This document shows, piece after piece, positions 28,466 to 40,293 of a stretch of 64,000 bases of DNA. The notes below the pieces were generated by a model. It was not told the origin of the DNA. It searched no databases and saw only the letters and a program-made list of their open reading frames with translations. A program made the translations under genes and the position numbers. How positions within the stretch are numbered: position 1 is the stretch's first letter; each line of letters opens with the position of its first letter. The stretch comes from Saccharum officinarum (lineage: Eukaryota; Streptophyta; Magnoliopsida; Poales; Poaceae). Location: the NCBI GenBank assembly GCA_020631735.1, contig CM036160.1, forward strand, positions 113,628,680-113,692,679. The letters run 5' to 3'.

Positions 28466-29361
28466 AACACCCCCATACTTAGGCTTTTACTCGTCCTCGA
28501 GAAAATGATGGTTCAGAAAAATAACTGGGGTTGAAACATTGTAAAGCATTCTTTTTATACCTACAGGGTGTTGTGAATGTCCACTGTGCACTGTAGTCAG
28601 GGAAATATATGGTTGAAGTAGAGATTCTTTATTCTCATCCTGTCACTTGGAGTTTTTATATATTTTTGAATAGAAAACTTAGCATACCTTTATCCTCATA
28701 GGGGCTCTCAGATCACTCATTTATCTTTTGTATATCTCACTGAGGCTGTTTTAATTTGTAGAAATTCTCAAGCATACTTACTTTGCATATTTTGCCTGGG
28801 TCAAAACGGGATCCGAGGAGAGGAATGCCATACTCTTAGATCAAAGACTTTGAAAATTAAAACTTGTCAACTCTTACTGGCATATTGCTTATTAGAGGGA
28901 CCATGGGCTATCATTTTCTTTTTACCATATATATTTTTATCATCTCATTTTTTTTTCAGGTGGATACTGAGGTACCCCTAATTCTACTTCCGGACACTTG
29001 TCCATTTTTCTGCGAGGTTGTCGAGCACTTGCTCCTTTTTATTTCATCGAAATATATTTTTGCATAGCCCATGCCTCTAATGCAATAATACTTCGGAAGA
29101 GTGAATCTTTCTGAATAAAAATGTCTTGATCTTGGGAGCATGATAAATCTCTCAACAAGGGTCTAACTCGTTTTGTACAAACTCAATACAAAGCAAATTA
29201 ATATTTTTAGGTTTATCAGGCATATAAAATACTGAGGATGGTAGCTATATTTTTGAAGTTTTTAAAAAGAAAATCTCCAAGCGACAAAGATTTCAAGAAT
29301 AAGATTGATCATAATTAGAAATATTTTTGTCTTTTTAAATTATCATGTTAGGAACAATATT
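28466..29361 (-). other. Athila 3' untranslated region
   Basis: 900 bp of AT-rich sequence between pol and the 3' LTR. Some Athila elements carry an env-like ORF here; only a frame of 67 codons on the opposite strand is present, so none is supported. Confidence 0.7.
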
Positions 29362-30552
29362 CTACACAGCCCAATATGTATTTGTATATATGTAAATAAA
29401 GCGTGCAGAGTATGTACCTGAATCGTGGAGTGGTGCAATCGAAGTGCATTTACCATATCGGGGGATTCTCCCATACTTGTTTCCTGCTTTCTTCGTCGTT
29501 TTGAAGTGTAATAGCTCCGTGGATGATGAATTGACTACCTTGTATGGTCCTTCCTATTTACTCCGGAGTTTTCCATGCCCGAAAAGCTTCACCCTGGAAT
29601 TAAAAAGCAATACCTTATCTCCGGGTGAGAACTCCTTCTTCTTGATCCTCTTGTCATGCCATCTTTTGACTCTTTCTTTGTAGATCTTCGAATTGTGATA
29701 TGCTTTCTCTCGCCATTCTTCCAATTCTGATAGTTGCATTCTTCTATGATCTCTAGCAACATCTAGGTCCATATTCCATCTTCTTATGGCCCAGTGTGCT
29801 TTGAACTCTAGTTCAACAGGCAAGTGGCAAGTCTTCCCGTACACCAATTGGTATGGGGTCATTCCAATTGGGGTCTTGTATGCTGTCCGGTATGCCCAGA
29901 GTGCATCGGGTAACTTTTCCTTCCATGTTGTTCCCATCTCATTTACTGTTTTCTAAAGAATGTTCTTGATTTGCTTGTTGGAAGTCTCTGCTTGGCCACT
30001 TGTCTGAGGATGATATGGGGTAGCAACGTTGTGACGGATTCCATGTTTTGCTAGATAATGCTCAAAGCGTTTGTCAATGAAGTGTGATCCCCCATCACTT
30101 ATCACCACCCTAGGGACTCCAAATCTTGGAAATATAATCTCTTCAAACATCCTCTTTGAATTAATATTGTCGGCACGCTTGCAAGATAGTGCTTCTACCC
30201 ACTTGGAGACGTAGTCAACTGCCACCAAGATGAATTCACACTTCTTTGATGGAGGAAATGGACCCATGTAGTCTATTCCCCAAACATCAAAGAGCTCAAT
30301 CTGAAGGTTGTTGGTGAGTGGCATAGCATCTCTTGTATTTATGTTTCCGTGCCTTTGACATGGCCCACATCTTCTGATATATTGCCTTGTGTCTTCATAC
30401 ATTGTAGGCCAATAGAATCCACATTGCCAGATCTTTGAATGTGTACGGAATGCTCCATAATAACCTCCGTATGGTGATGAATGGCATCTGTCGATGATCT
30501 TCCACCCTTCCTCAGTGGTCACATACCTTCTGAGTAAGCCATCAGCACATAC
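29362..30552 (-). pseudogene. Athila integrase with two stops
   Basis: The zinc-binding part (CHSSPYGGYYGAFRTHSK, then CGPCQRHGNI) is followed by the catalytic core with VWGIDYMGPFP, VVISDGGSHF and SGQAETSNKQIK supplying D, D and E, and a chromodomain-free C-terminus with [16 protein letters not shown] at 29953 sits at a Gln position and TAG at 29554 at a Trp position (by family context). The frame closes at TAG 29362-29364. Confidence 0.9.
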
Positions 30553-32946
30553 TTAGAAGAGGTATGGTTCATCCCATATGTGTGAACGACTTTCTTGAAT
30601 AAGCTTCTTCTTGTTCGCTCCTGGTGGTACATACCCTGAAACCATAAAATTAACAATATCTGCATACCAGGGGTCAGACCTGTTGATTCCATAGAGCATG
30701 TCGTCCCGGAGTGAATCATTAATGGGTGTTTCCTGTGGATCCTTAAAGTGCATTCTAGACAAGTGATCAGCAACAAAATTTTCTACTCCCTTTTTATCTT
30801 TTATTTCTAAGTCAAATTCTTGGAGTAACAAGATCCATCTAATTAGGCGAGGTTTAGCATCTTTTTTAGTGAGCAAATATTTTAGTGCAGCATGATCAGT
30901 GTAAACAATTATTTTAGCTCCTACTAAGTAAGATCTAAATTTATCAATGGCAAAGACAACAGCCAGAAGCTCTTTTTCAGTGGTTGCATAATTAAGTTGA
31001 GCTCCTGTCAAAGTTTTACTGGCGTAAGCAATTGCATGATGCTTCTTGTCTTTTGTTTGCCCCAAAACTGCCCCCACAGCATAATCACTAGCATCACACA
31101 TAATTTCAAAAGGCAACGACCAATAAGGGGGTTGAATGATTGGTGCAGAGATGAGTGCATTCTTTAATAATTCAAAAGCTTTTAAACATGCATCATCAAA
31201 TTCGAAAGGAGCATCCTTGGCTAGCAAAAGAGTGAGTGGTCTAGCAATAAATGAAAAATCTTTTATGAATCTATGATAAAAACCAGCATGGCCAAGAAAG
31301 CTTCGAATTCCTTTTATATTCACAGGTGGAGGTAGTTGTTCTATTACTTCAATTTTAGCTTTATCTACCTCAATACCTCTTTCAGACACTAGGTGTCCTA
31401 GCACTATTCCTTCCCTAACCATAAAATGACATTTTTCCCAGTTAAGGACTAAGTGCTTTTCTTTGCATCTTTGCAAAACCTTATCTAAGTTTTCAAGACA
31501 ATTATCAAAAGTTTTTCCATAAACAGAAAAATCATCCATGAAAACTTCCATAATCTCTTCAATCATATCAAAAAATATAGACATCATGCATCTTTGAAAA
31601 GAAGCTGGTGCATTACATAGCCCAAAAGACATTCTACGATAAGCATAAGTTCCGTATGGACAGGTAAAAGTGGTTTTGCTTTGATCATCAGGATGGATCG
31701 GGATCTGGTGGTACCCTGAATATCCATCTAAGAAACAGAAGAACGAATGGTTCGCTAACCGCTCTAACATCTCATCTATAAAAGGTAAAGGAAAGTGATC
31801 CTTTTTCGTGGCTTTATTCAGTTTTCTATAGTCAATGCACATCCGCCACCCTGTGACGGTGCGTTGCGGAATTAGCTCGTTCTTCTCATTTGTAACAACA
31901 GTCATGCCTCCCTTTTTAGGCACAACTTGAACAGGGCTCACCCACTCACTATGCGGCACAGGATATATAATCCTTGCATGCAGTAACTTTATAACTTCCT
32001 TTTTAACTACTTCTCTCATCGCGTTGTTGAGTCTACGTTGGGGTTCCCGAGAAGGTGAAACAGAAGGATCTGTCGGAATGCGATGGGTGCAAATCATAGG
32101 ACTGATTCCTGTAAGATCTTGGAGTGAGTAGCCAAAGACTGAGTGATGTTTTTCTAAAACGGTCATTAATCGTAGAGTTTGTTCCTGAGTGAGTTTATTA
32201 CTAATGATCACAGGAAACTCTGGATTATTGTTTAGGAAAGCATAGATAAGACCGGGTGGTAAAGTTTTAAGCTCTATAGGAGGTCTGGGTGTTTCTGCAA
32301 ACTCATCTAAAGGTTCAGGTTCAGAAGGTTCAGCTTCCTCTTCTATGAAGAAAGGGGCTTCTTCTTTTAAGTCTGATTCATTTAAAAGCTCTAGAGACGC
32401 AACTTTTACCTCTTCCATAGGATCAGGCAAAAGAGATGACTCGATCTTATTATTCAAGGAGTGAGAAATTGTCATAGGGAATTTAAAATCTTTTCCAAAA
32501 GAAATGTGTAGCTTTCCAGTTTGACCTTCATAAAGGAGTCTTCTAAATGGTTGTCCTATCAACAGGTCGAAGTCCCATGTATCAAAGATATAAAAGTTCA
32601 AATGAATCATGGAGCCTTCTACCATAAAGGGTAGGACATTCACAATTCCAAGACTAGGGACCAATCGTCCCGAAGATTCCTTCATGAACTTTGTTGTGGG
32701 GGTTAAAATTAATTTTCCAAATAATTTAAGTGCAAAAGCTTCAGACATGATATTGATCCCCACAACAGGATTATAGAGAGCATCAAATTGATCAGAATCA
32801 TAAGCACAGCGTATAGTGATAGGAGGTGTATCCAAACGGATCACTTCAGAGGAAAGCTCTGACTCCTCCAACCATTCGCTACTCATGACTGAGATAAGCT
32901 CTCTCAATTGATATTCACTTGGTAAATAAATGCTATAATGGCCGCT
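30553..32946 (-). pseudogene. Athila protease, reverse transcriptase and RNase H, one uninterrupted segment
   Basis: An open segment of almost 800 codons, in frame with gag upstream and integrase downstream. The protease-like part ([15 protein letters not shown] near 32735-32780) has lost the usual catalytic DTG motif, so it may be inactive or divergent. RT has [20 protein letters not shown] near 31795-31845, [15 protein letters not shown] near 31690-31735, the catalytic [11 protein letters not shown] near 31515-31545 and [16 protein letters not shown] near 31250-31295. RNase H has [14 protein letters not shown] near 31065-31105, [20 protein letters not shown] near 30930-30985 and [10 protein letters not shown]. 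It terminates at TAA 30553 before the integrase. Confidence 0.92.
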
Positions 32947-33777
32947 TTAGGGTTTGTCTATAGAATGGTAGTTTGAAATGTTTCCAAAATCGGCAAAAAG
33001 ATCGGATTCTATATCCAGCATGAAATCAAGTGGTGGAATTTCTTCCTTTTGTGGCTCAAAACTTGGGATAGCTGAAGTAGGTGAAGAATTCAGCAGAGTG
33101 TCTACTTCGGCTTCGTAGGTTTCATCATGGAGGGTATTATCCATCTCAGCTTCTAGGATTCTATCTAGGATCGCTCTAGCTTCATCAGTAGGGATACGAA
33201 AGAAAGAACCTCTAGACATTATATGTAGCATTTGTTTATGATCTTTCTGAAGACCTCGAAAGAAATGAAAAAGGAGAATATGGTCTTCAATATTGAGTTT
33301 TGGACCAGATTCTAAAAGATCAGAAAAACGTTTCCAGGATTTTCCCAAAGTTTCATTTTCTTTTTGTTTAAAAGATAGAACTTCGAGTCAAAGGTCGGCG
33401 ATACGATCGAGGGAATAAAAATCTAAACAGAAGTTGGCTCGTAAGACTCCCCATTCACCTCGTTGTTGACTTACCTTCTAACTATACCATCGTCTAGCTT
33501 CTCCTCTTAAGGAAAAAGGAAAAAGCTTCCAACGTAAAGTCTTATCAGAAATGCCTTCAATGCGAAGACAATCGCATGTTAGCTCAAAATCTCTAATATG
33601 AAGTTAAGGATTTTTGTCTTCCTTTCCCGAAAAGGATAGGTTCTCAATCATGGCAATTAACCTTGAACTTAACCTATACTGGGATGTTTGGATAGGCTGT
33701 GATGACTCCCATGGTAAAAGGTCAGTTTCCGAAGGTGTTGCAAATTGATAGATTGATTTAGAATCTTGGTTCTCCAT
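32947..33777 (-). pseudogene. Athila gag with four stops
   Basis: The likely start is at 33777 (MENQDSKSIYQFATP). The frame carries the gag core (LRGEARRWYS near 33480-33510, then FSDLLESGPKLN and HFFRGLQKDHKQ near 33235-33330). It is interrupted by TAA at 33604, TAG at 33478, TGA at 33388 and TAA at 32947. There is no frameshift; pol continues in the same frame. Stops are consistent with point mutation of Gln, Arg or other codons. Confidence 0.85.
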
Positions 33778-33885
33778 AAGGTAACAATAAAGAAAAGATA
33801 AGGAATAAAAAGATAAAGAAAGATAAAAGTATAGGTACAAGCTAGTAGTAAGATTCAAGGTTATCTCAGCAAACCGTCTTTCTCT

Positions 33886-33900
33886 CCGGCAACGGCGCCA
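33886..33900 (-). other. Primer-binding site, tRNA-Asp
   Basis: The minus strand reads TGGCGCCGTTGCCGG next to the 5' LTR, with eight bases between. It is complementary to the 3' end of tRNA-Asp(GUC), the usual primer of Athila elements. Confidence 0.85.
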
Positions 33901-33908
33901 GAAATGCT

Positions 33909-35142
33909 TGTTGATATTTGGTAACGCAATTAGGAAATGATCCGCAAGCGCACGGATATCGGTGAGCACTTCACCCGGGATGTTATCCAGAGTATCGTAT
34001 TTATTTTTTTACCACTAGGAGAAAGCGTGCATCTGACTAACTAAATCTATTACTACTAACCTTTAGGCTACAACCACTGTGATTTGATGTGAGCGATGTA
34101 TAGAGAAGACTACAACTGCACTCTCGTTCTAACCTTGGTAAGGATGATCTACTGCTCTATTGGGGAGGCTCACGGAATCTAGACACCTCAAAGGATGTTC
34201 GACCCGCACCTATAAACCCTATCGATCCTGCTAACGGGATATGGAATACAAAGGTAGCTACGGAAATATCACGTTCCTCGCTACTACCACGGTCCGGCTA
34301 GACAGGGGATATATATGAGTATCCTAGCCCAAACACCTCGTTTACGCTAGAGATGATTACTCTAAACTCTACGCGAAGAGATTAAAGTAAACTCATAAAC
34401 CAAAGAACAATAAAACAAAGAACTTACTAGAATTTAGAAGTCGAAATACTGAAGAATCCTAGGAGCAAGCCTCAGGTTAGAAGAACTTGATCCTGCAGGT
34501 ACAACCTCGAAGTAGTCACCGACAGGCCGGGCTTCCTTCGATCTATACCTCCACTCTATCTCTCTCAATCTAGAAGAACTAAGTCTAATCTCACATTGGA
34601 TGCTAAGCCCTAATGAGGTGGGAACCCTAAGGGAACCTCTCTCTCTGAATCCTCTCTGGAAAATATGAAAATAATGGACTTAGATTCTCCTCTCCAGGGG
34701 CCAGGGGTCCTGCTTATATAGTCCCTTCAAGTGAACCTGGGCCGTCGGATCAAACCGACATTAATCACACGGTTTTCCTTGATCCTTTAGGTCGGTGGGG
34801 CATAATCCGCGAGACTCGTCCTGATTGGTTGCAGACCTAGGGCGGGCGCCCCAGGGTCCAGGGCGGGCGCCCTGGTCCCAGGCCCGTTCGGCTTCCCGTT
34901 CGATCCCGTGGCTTCTGGAGTCTTCTAGATGATAGAAAATCGGTGAACACGTTAATATCTCTATGTAATTCCGACGTGTGGGCCTTTCCTTTGTATTTCC
35001 TGATAAGCCCCTGCAGAAACAGATAAACAACAAAACTTGTGAAATTCTGTCAGATCAAACCCTAATTCTAGGTGTTGCTTGCATATAGGTCCTTTTCCTT
35101 ATTTATTGGATAATTAAAATTGATACTTAAGAACCGTCAACA
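33909..35142 (-). repeat. Athila 5' LTR
   Basis: 1,234 bp, two bases longer than its partner because of one extra CT in a CTCTCT run near 34643. The TATA box is on the minus strand (plus CTTATATAG at 34713-34721). Confidence 0.95.
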
Positions 35143-35147
35143 GTAAC

Positions 35148-35168
35148 CCTATATTATTGGTACCGACA
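35148..35168 (-). repeat. Tat 3' LTR, remaining end
   Basis: The sequence ends TATTGGTACCGACA, the same terminus as the 5' LTR at 48509. The preceding GTAAC (35143-35147) is the second copy of the Athila target duplication. Confidence 0.95.
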
Positions 35169-35410
35169 GTAGCCCCCGAGCCTTTGGGTGAGTGTGCGAT
35201 CACTCTCCTAGAGGCTTTTTGCTGATGAACTGGAGTCGTAGCGCCGTTGACTTCTCCGGTGGAGGCGCGCGAGCGCACCCGCCGAGTGTAGCCCCCGAGG
35301 CCTCGGTGGAGTGTTAACAACTCCTCCGAGGTCTTTTACGTGTTTTATTGGGGAGTAGTTTGATGCGATCGAGCCCCCGAGCCTCATGCGCACGAGGTCG
35401 ATCGGAGTCC
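35169..35410. repeat. Polypurine tract and two iterated copies
   Basis: On the minus strand AGGCTCGGGGGCTAC (35183-35169) directly precedes the 3' LTR and is the likely polypurine tract. Near-copies occur at about 35289-35305 (TAGCCCCCGAGGCCTCG on plus) and 35370-35386 (GAGCCCCCGAGCCTC on plus). Confidence 0.65.
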
Positions 35411-36086
35411 CAGCCGTTTTTTTTGTTATGCGACCCTCACGCTCCTCTTGCGGAGAGGAGGAGGGGTGGGGAACGCCGTACTACCCCGTTTGGGCGAGTT
35501 CCGACGATCTCCGGTGAGCTGCTAGCGGGGAGATTCGAGTGAGAGTCCGTGCTCCAATCGTTAGGAGTCGGCTCGTGGCCCGGAGGCGCTCTCAAAAAAT
35601 GCCAATGAGTGGTCGTGTGGATGTCGGTTCCCTGCGACAGGATCCGAGGGCTCGGTGCCTCCCCCGAGGGGATTCCTACGTCGACCTCCTCCTTTGGCCT
35701 CGAATACGTCTTGGGGTGCCTCGAGAGCGTGGCTCGAGCCCTGGCCATGTACGGGTGCATCCCTGGTCGTCCCTAACTCTGTTGCTCGAGGGCGACTGTC
35801 GAACCTGGGTCGAGGGCCAGCTCTCGTTCCTTCGAGACTTAAGTCGGGCTCGGGGCCCGTTTGGCATCTAGGAATATCCGTCCGTGGATCTCACCCCGCC
35901 CGTTAGCCAGGCGCGTCTTTTTAGGGCGAAACCGGCTTGGTAGTGGGCGACGTGGTGTTCAGTTATGGCGTGGGGGACGGCCACGTGCCCTGTTCCTGCG
36001 AGATGTGGGGGAACGGTTAGGTGAGCGCATTTAATGTGGGAAACTGTTCCTACCTTTTCACGCGGCCGTTGGGCTTCCGCCGGGCA

Positions 36087-36093
36087 TATAAAA
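36087..36093 (+). promoter_or_regulatory. TATA box for the antisense gene
   Basis: TATAAAA lies 150 bp before the ATG at 36237 and is followed about 30 bp later by a CCACCGGTT context suitable for a transcription start. It points along the plus strand, opposite to the element's LTR promoter. Confidence 0.65.
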
Positions 36094-36236
36094 GCAAAAC
36101 CTAGGGGTTCGTGTTCCCCACCGGTTCCTTGCGCTCCTGCCATCCTCTTGCCCCAGACAGCCCTTGCCTTCTTGCGTTCTCCGCCCACACCGCCGCCACC
36201 GCATCCTCTTCGCTCACACCCCTTCCGACAGCATCG

Positions 36237-39200
36237 ATGGCAGGAAAGAGCCAGATCCTCCCCGCCGACGACTGGGCCGCCTCCTCGGTGACGGAGAGGA
36301 GGTTGGAAGAGTTAGTCGAGGATGGGCTGCTGCGGCCGAGGACGAGTCGGTCACAGCCGGAGTGGATCGCACCGCCGGCTGCCCATTGGGAGCCGGCACC
36401 CCCTGAAGGGTATGTGGTGAGCTTCGTCTGCTTCCATGAGCGGGGGTTCGGCGTACCGGCGTCTACCTTTATGCGCGCGCTCCTCCACTACTACCGGGTG
36501 GAGCTTCACCATCTCGCCCCCAACGCCGTCACGCAGGCCGCCATCTTCGCGGCGGTCTGCGAGGGCTACCTCGGAGTGGAGCCGCAGTGGAACCTGTGGC
36601 TTCACCTCTTCAAGGCGGAGCTCTTCGCCAGGAGGGCGGGAGAGAAGGGGGTTCTGGCCGCGGCGCGAGTAGGGAGCTGCGTCCTGCAGGTGAGGTCGAG
36701 CCGGGCGGATCTGTATATCCCGGCTCGCCTCATCTCCTCGAACAGCGGGTGGCACGAGGGTTGGTTCTATCTCCGCAACGATGAAAATCAGTTGCCGAGG
36801 TACACCGGCCACGTGCTGACCGCTCGAGAGGACTGCTGGACGTACGGCATGCCGGAGGCCGAGAAGCCGTGCCTGGATCCGCTGCTGGCGGCGCTGCAGC
36901 AGCTTCACCTTCGGGGCTTGACGGCAGCGGCGGTGGCTACGGCCTTCCACCACCGCAGAGCGATGCCGCTGTGCCGGCGTCGTCTGCGCCTCGACCAGAT
37001 GACTCCAGAGGCATCTCTGGAGGAGGCCCGGATGTCCCATGAGTCCCTCACCCTCGAGGAGGTCCTCTGGCGAGCGCGTCGGATGGTCGGGACCTTCAAG
37101 GTGGAGGAGGTCGACCGGGTCCCCATGAGGCCTACCCAGGGGTTCGAGCCCATGGTAAGTATCTCTGGGCTCGCATGTTTTGATAGCTTTGTTTATTTTT
37201 GGACTCCTTTAATCTGGTCGAGACCGGCGTGCAGGATTTGTCGGTGCTGTGGGAGACGTGACCGCCAGTCCCAGAGGACCGGCCTGCCCGGGAGGCTCGA
37301 CGCCTGCACGCCTCCAAGAAGAAGCAGACCAAGGAGACGGCCAAGAAGCGGGCAATCCGCAAGGCCAAAGAGGCGGAGGCGTTGAAGAAACTCCGGCGCC
37401 AGCAGACCATCGAGGGGGTCCCCCTGGCGCCATCGCCCTCTGAGACGATCTCGGGGGAGGATGACGGCAGCAGCGGCAAGGACGATGACGCCCTGTCACG
37501 GTATGAAGCCGTGACCGGACTGGGGGACCTTCCCGATACCCGCCCCCTGCTGGAGCCCATCGGGGGGTCGTCCTCCTCGGTCATCGTGGTCGAGGAGACC
37601 GAGGAGGAGGAGGAGACTGAGGAGAAGAGGAAGGGGAAGGAGAAGAAGAAGGAGAAAGGGACGGGCCCCTCGACGGGGGGGTCGCTTTACCCCGGACCCA
37701 GCAAGAGGGGTCGACGGGGACGCCTGTACCACCCCAAGCCTTGCAAGCTCGGGCGGGGGCTGGGGCGGTGGCGCTGGCGTCGTCATCGGCGGTGGCGCCG
37801 GCGTCGTCATCGGCGGCGCCGCCGGTAGGAGTGAGAACCCGAGGCCAGCTGGCCTCGGAAGCGCAGAAAGCGCAGGGTAGCGCGCCGGCCAGGGCTCCAC
37901 GGAGCGCCCGGTCTGCTGGTGGGGCCGCCGCGCGGCCGCCGTCGGGCGCCCCAGGAGGCTCGGACCGCGCGGGGTCGAGGCCCTTGGTGCCAATTTCCGG
38001 GTAGGTGTTTCTGCTTGGTTATTATGTTTTTCTTTGGATCCGTGGGCTAACCTTATTTCTTGTTTGACAGGTTGAAGCGGAAGGCGGAGCTAATGGGGCC
38101 TACCCCGGTGAAGTCGCTGCGGGCCAGCGTCGCTGTCCTCAACCGGACGGCGGAGCAAGACACAGCCTGGGTTCGCGAGGTCGAGGCCGCGAAGGGGCGC
38201 CTGCGACAGCAGCAGGAGGCGGCAGCTGCAACGGGGGTCACTGGCCCGGATCCTACCGCGGAGGGGTCTGGGCCAGCGCGGGCGGCGGCGCCCAGTTCGG
38301 TTGAGGCGGAACCCAGGCCGTTGCCGACGGCCGAGGCTGCCGTTGAGGCCGTGACGGGCGAAGCATCCGCCCGCGGCGCGGAGCGGGCGGGTGCTGATGT
38401 GACCATGGAGGAGGTCGCGTCGGCGCCGGGGCAGGAGGCGTCACCGACGAGGGGGCCGCAGCCGCAACCAGACCTGCCGGCGCGACCGGCGGGGCGGTGG
38501 AGGGCGAGGCCGTCGAGCCCCCCACCGGAGCCCTAGAAGAAGGGGCGCTGGAGGTCGAGGCACCGGCTTTGGGAGCGCCGTCGGTCGAGGCGCCGGTATC
38601 TGAGCCGCCGACGGTCGAGGCGCCGGCTCCGGAGGCGTCGGCGGTCGGGGTGCCGGCTCCGGAGGCGCCGGCGACCGAGGGGCCGGTGTCCTCAGAAGGG
38701 CGGGCGCCCGTGGACCTTACCCTCGACGACACCCCCCTGGACAAGGGGAAACAAGCGATGGGGGTCGAGGGGGGTGAGGCCACGGATCAGGCCAGTGCCT
38801 CGACGGCCGCTGGAGCCGCGGGAACTGCGGGCGAGGCCGGCCCTTCGGCGGGACCGGGAGACACCCCGATCGGGTCATCGTCGTCATGGCCCGACATCGC
38901 CGCGCTGGCCATAGCGCAGGCGGAGGCGGAGATTCCGAGGTGGGGGGCCGTCCCTTCAGTTTAGGGACGCCGCGAACCCCGACGCCGAGCCCATCTTCAC
39001 CCTGAATGACAGGGATGAGGTGCACCGCTGGGAGTACCTCGAGGGAGTCCGCCGGCACCTCGATCGGGTACTCAACGTGGCGTCCGACGCCGTCTCGCGG
39101 GGTATACGGGATGCCACCGAGGTACGATCGATCCGTCGGCTTTTTTCGGGGTATACGGTATACGTGTCTTTTTCCCTCGGTTTCTTTATCTTCTTGGTTT

Positions 39201-40293
39201 CTTCGAATCGTGACCAGGAGCTGAAGGAGTACTCCCGCCGCAAGTCGCTCTTCATCCGGGATGAGAGTGGCGTGTGGGCCGCGCTGGCGCAGCAACGAGC
39301 CCTAGTCGAGGAGGCCCAGAAAAGGCTTTCCGATCGGAACGCCGAAATGGCTGAGCTGCGTACCGCCTACTCGACGGTGAAGGAGAAGGCGATACAGGCT
39401 TGGGCGGCCGAAGCCGTGATGCGCACCGAGATGGACAAGGCCTAGGAAGAGGCTGCCCAGGCTCGCAGGGACCTCGAGCCCCTGTCGGCACGGGTGAAGG
39501 AGCTCGAGGAGGACGTCTCCCAGGTCAGCCGTCAACGCGACCTCCTCAACGTCCAAATCGGGCAGGTCACGGCCCGTTTCAGCGCGCTGAAGGACGAGAT
39601 CACGGCGCTGAACGGGGCCATCCAAGAGAAGGACGTGGCACTCTAGACCGCCCGTTAGGAGATCGAGGCGCTGAAGGCGACCGTCCGTGACAAGGACAGC
39701 GCCCTCCTGGGGCTCGAGCAGACGTGTGGGGGGCTCCGTGACGAGGTTGTGGGCTTGAAGACCCATATCGAGGGTAAGTATGAGTGTTACAGCCATGACG
39801 TCGAAGCCTCGTGTTAGGTACTAATTTTTTTTGTCATGTTTCAGAGCTGGAGAGTGAGAATCGAGAGGCCCACTCGTCTGCCAACTCCTTCCAGACCCTC
39901 CTCGAGGCCGAGACCCGGAGGACCCAACTGCTCGAGGGCGCGATCACGACGATGTGTGACGGCCTGGGGGTCGAGCCCGACGCCGACACCGGGGAAGACG
40001 TCCCGGGGAACTCCTTCATCCGTCGGATGGCGGCGCTGGGCCGCCTTGCCCGGGAGAAGATACGGGACAGCCTCCACCACGGCGTGAAGAGGGCGCTGGC
40101 CGTCGTCCGTTCAGGGTTTGTGTTCGACATGGAGCTCGTCGCCGATGGCTTCATCACAGACCCAGATCGGATGGACGAGGATAATGAGAACGCCTGCCTG
40201 GAGATGATTGAAGCCGCGGAGGGGCCTGGGAGTCGTCTAGCCTCGCTTTTTGAACCCGAGGTGGTCCCGCCTGCTGACGACGAAGGCCTGTGA
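36237..40293 (+). pseudogene. Antisense spliced gene of the Tat element (Transposase_28-type protein), degenerate beyond exon 1
   Basis: This multi-exon gene is on the strand opposite to gag-pol, between integrase and the 3' LTR. Inferred exons are 36237-37154, 37235-38000, 38071-39121, 39218-39773 and 39845-40293, with introns GTAAGT...CAG, GTAGGT...CAG, GTACGA...CAG and GTAAGT...CAG. Exon 1 is an intact 306-codon block with motifs CFHERGFGVPAS (about 61-72), VCEGYLGVEPQWNLWLHLF (about 102-120) and GWHEGWFYLRN. It matches the Pfam family called putative gypsy type transposon (Transposase_28). Later exons encode a Glu/Lys-rich stretch, Pro-Ala-Glu repeats (38560-38690) and coiled coils (39218-40000). 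Lesions are TGA 37258-37260, frame changes near 37740, 38500 and 38950, and TAG at 39443, 39644 and 39656. Function unknown; such antisense ORFs are known in Tat elements. Confidence 0.75.

Larger units (their letters stand above)
27234..35142 (-). mobile_element. Athila-lineage Ty3/gypsy retrotransposon, 7,909 bp
   Basis: Minus-strand element inserted in the 3' LTR of the Tat element, with perfect GTAAC target duplications (27229-27233 and 35143-35147). LTRs are 27234-28465 and 33909-35142. The primer-binding site on the minus strand reads TGGCGCCGTTGCCGG (33900-33886), matching tRNA-Asp. gag and pol lie in one frame from 33777 to 29362, broken only by stops. The 900 bp between pol and the 3' LTR hold no env-like frame. 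By eye the LTRs differ at about 20 sites and one 2-bp indel, about 98.4% identity. RT carries FMDDFSVYG, typical of Athila. Confidence 0.93.

Noticed and set aside
28864..29067. Possible env-like frame downstream of Athila pol
   Set aside because: It is on the opposite strand to the element, only 67 codons, without signal peptide, cleavage or coiled-coil features.
36351..37040. A 229-codon minus-strand frame
   Set aside because: It is the shadow of the intact first exon of the antisense gene on the plus strand, whose protein matches a known family.
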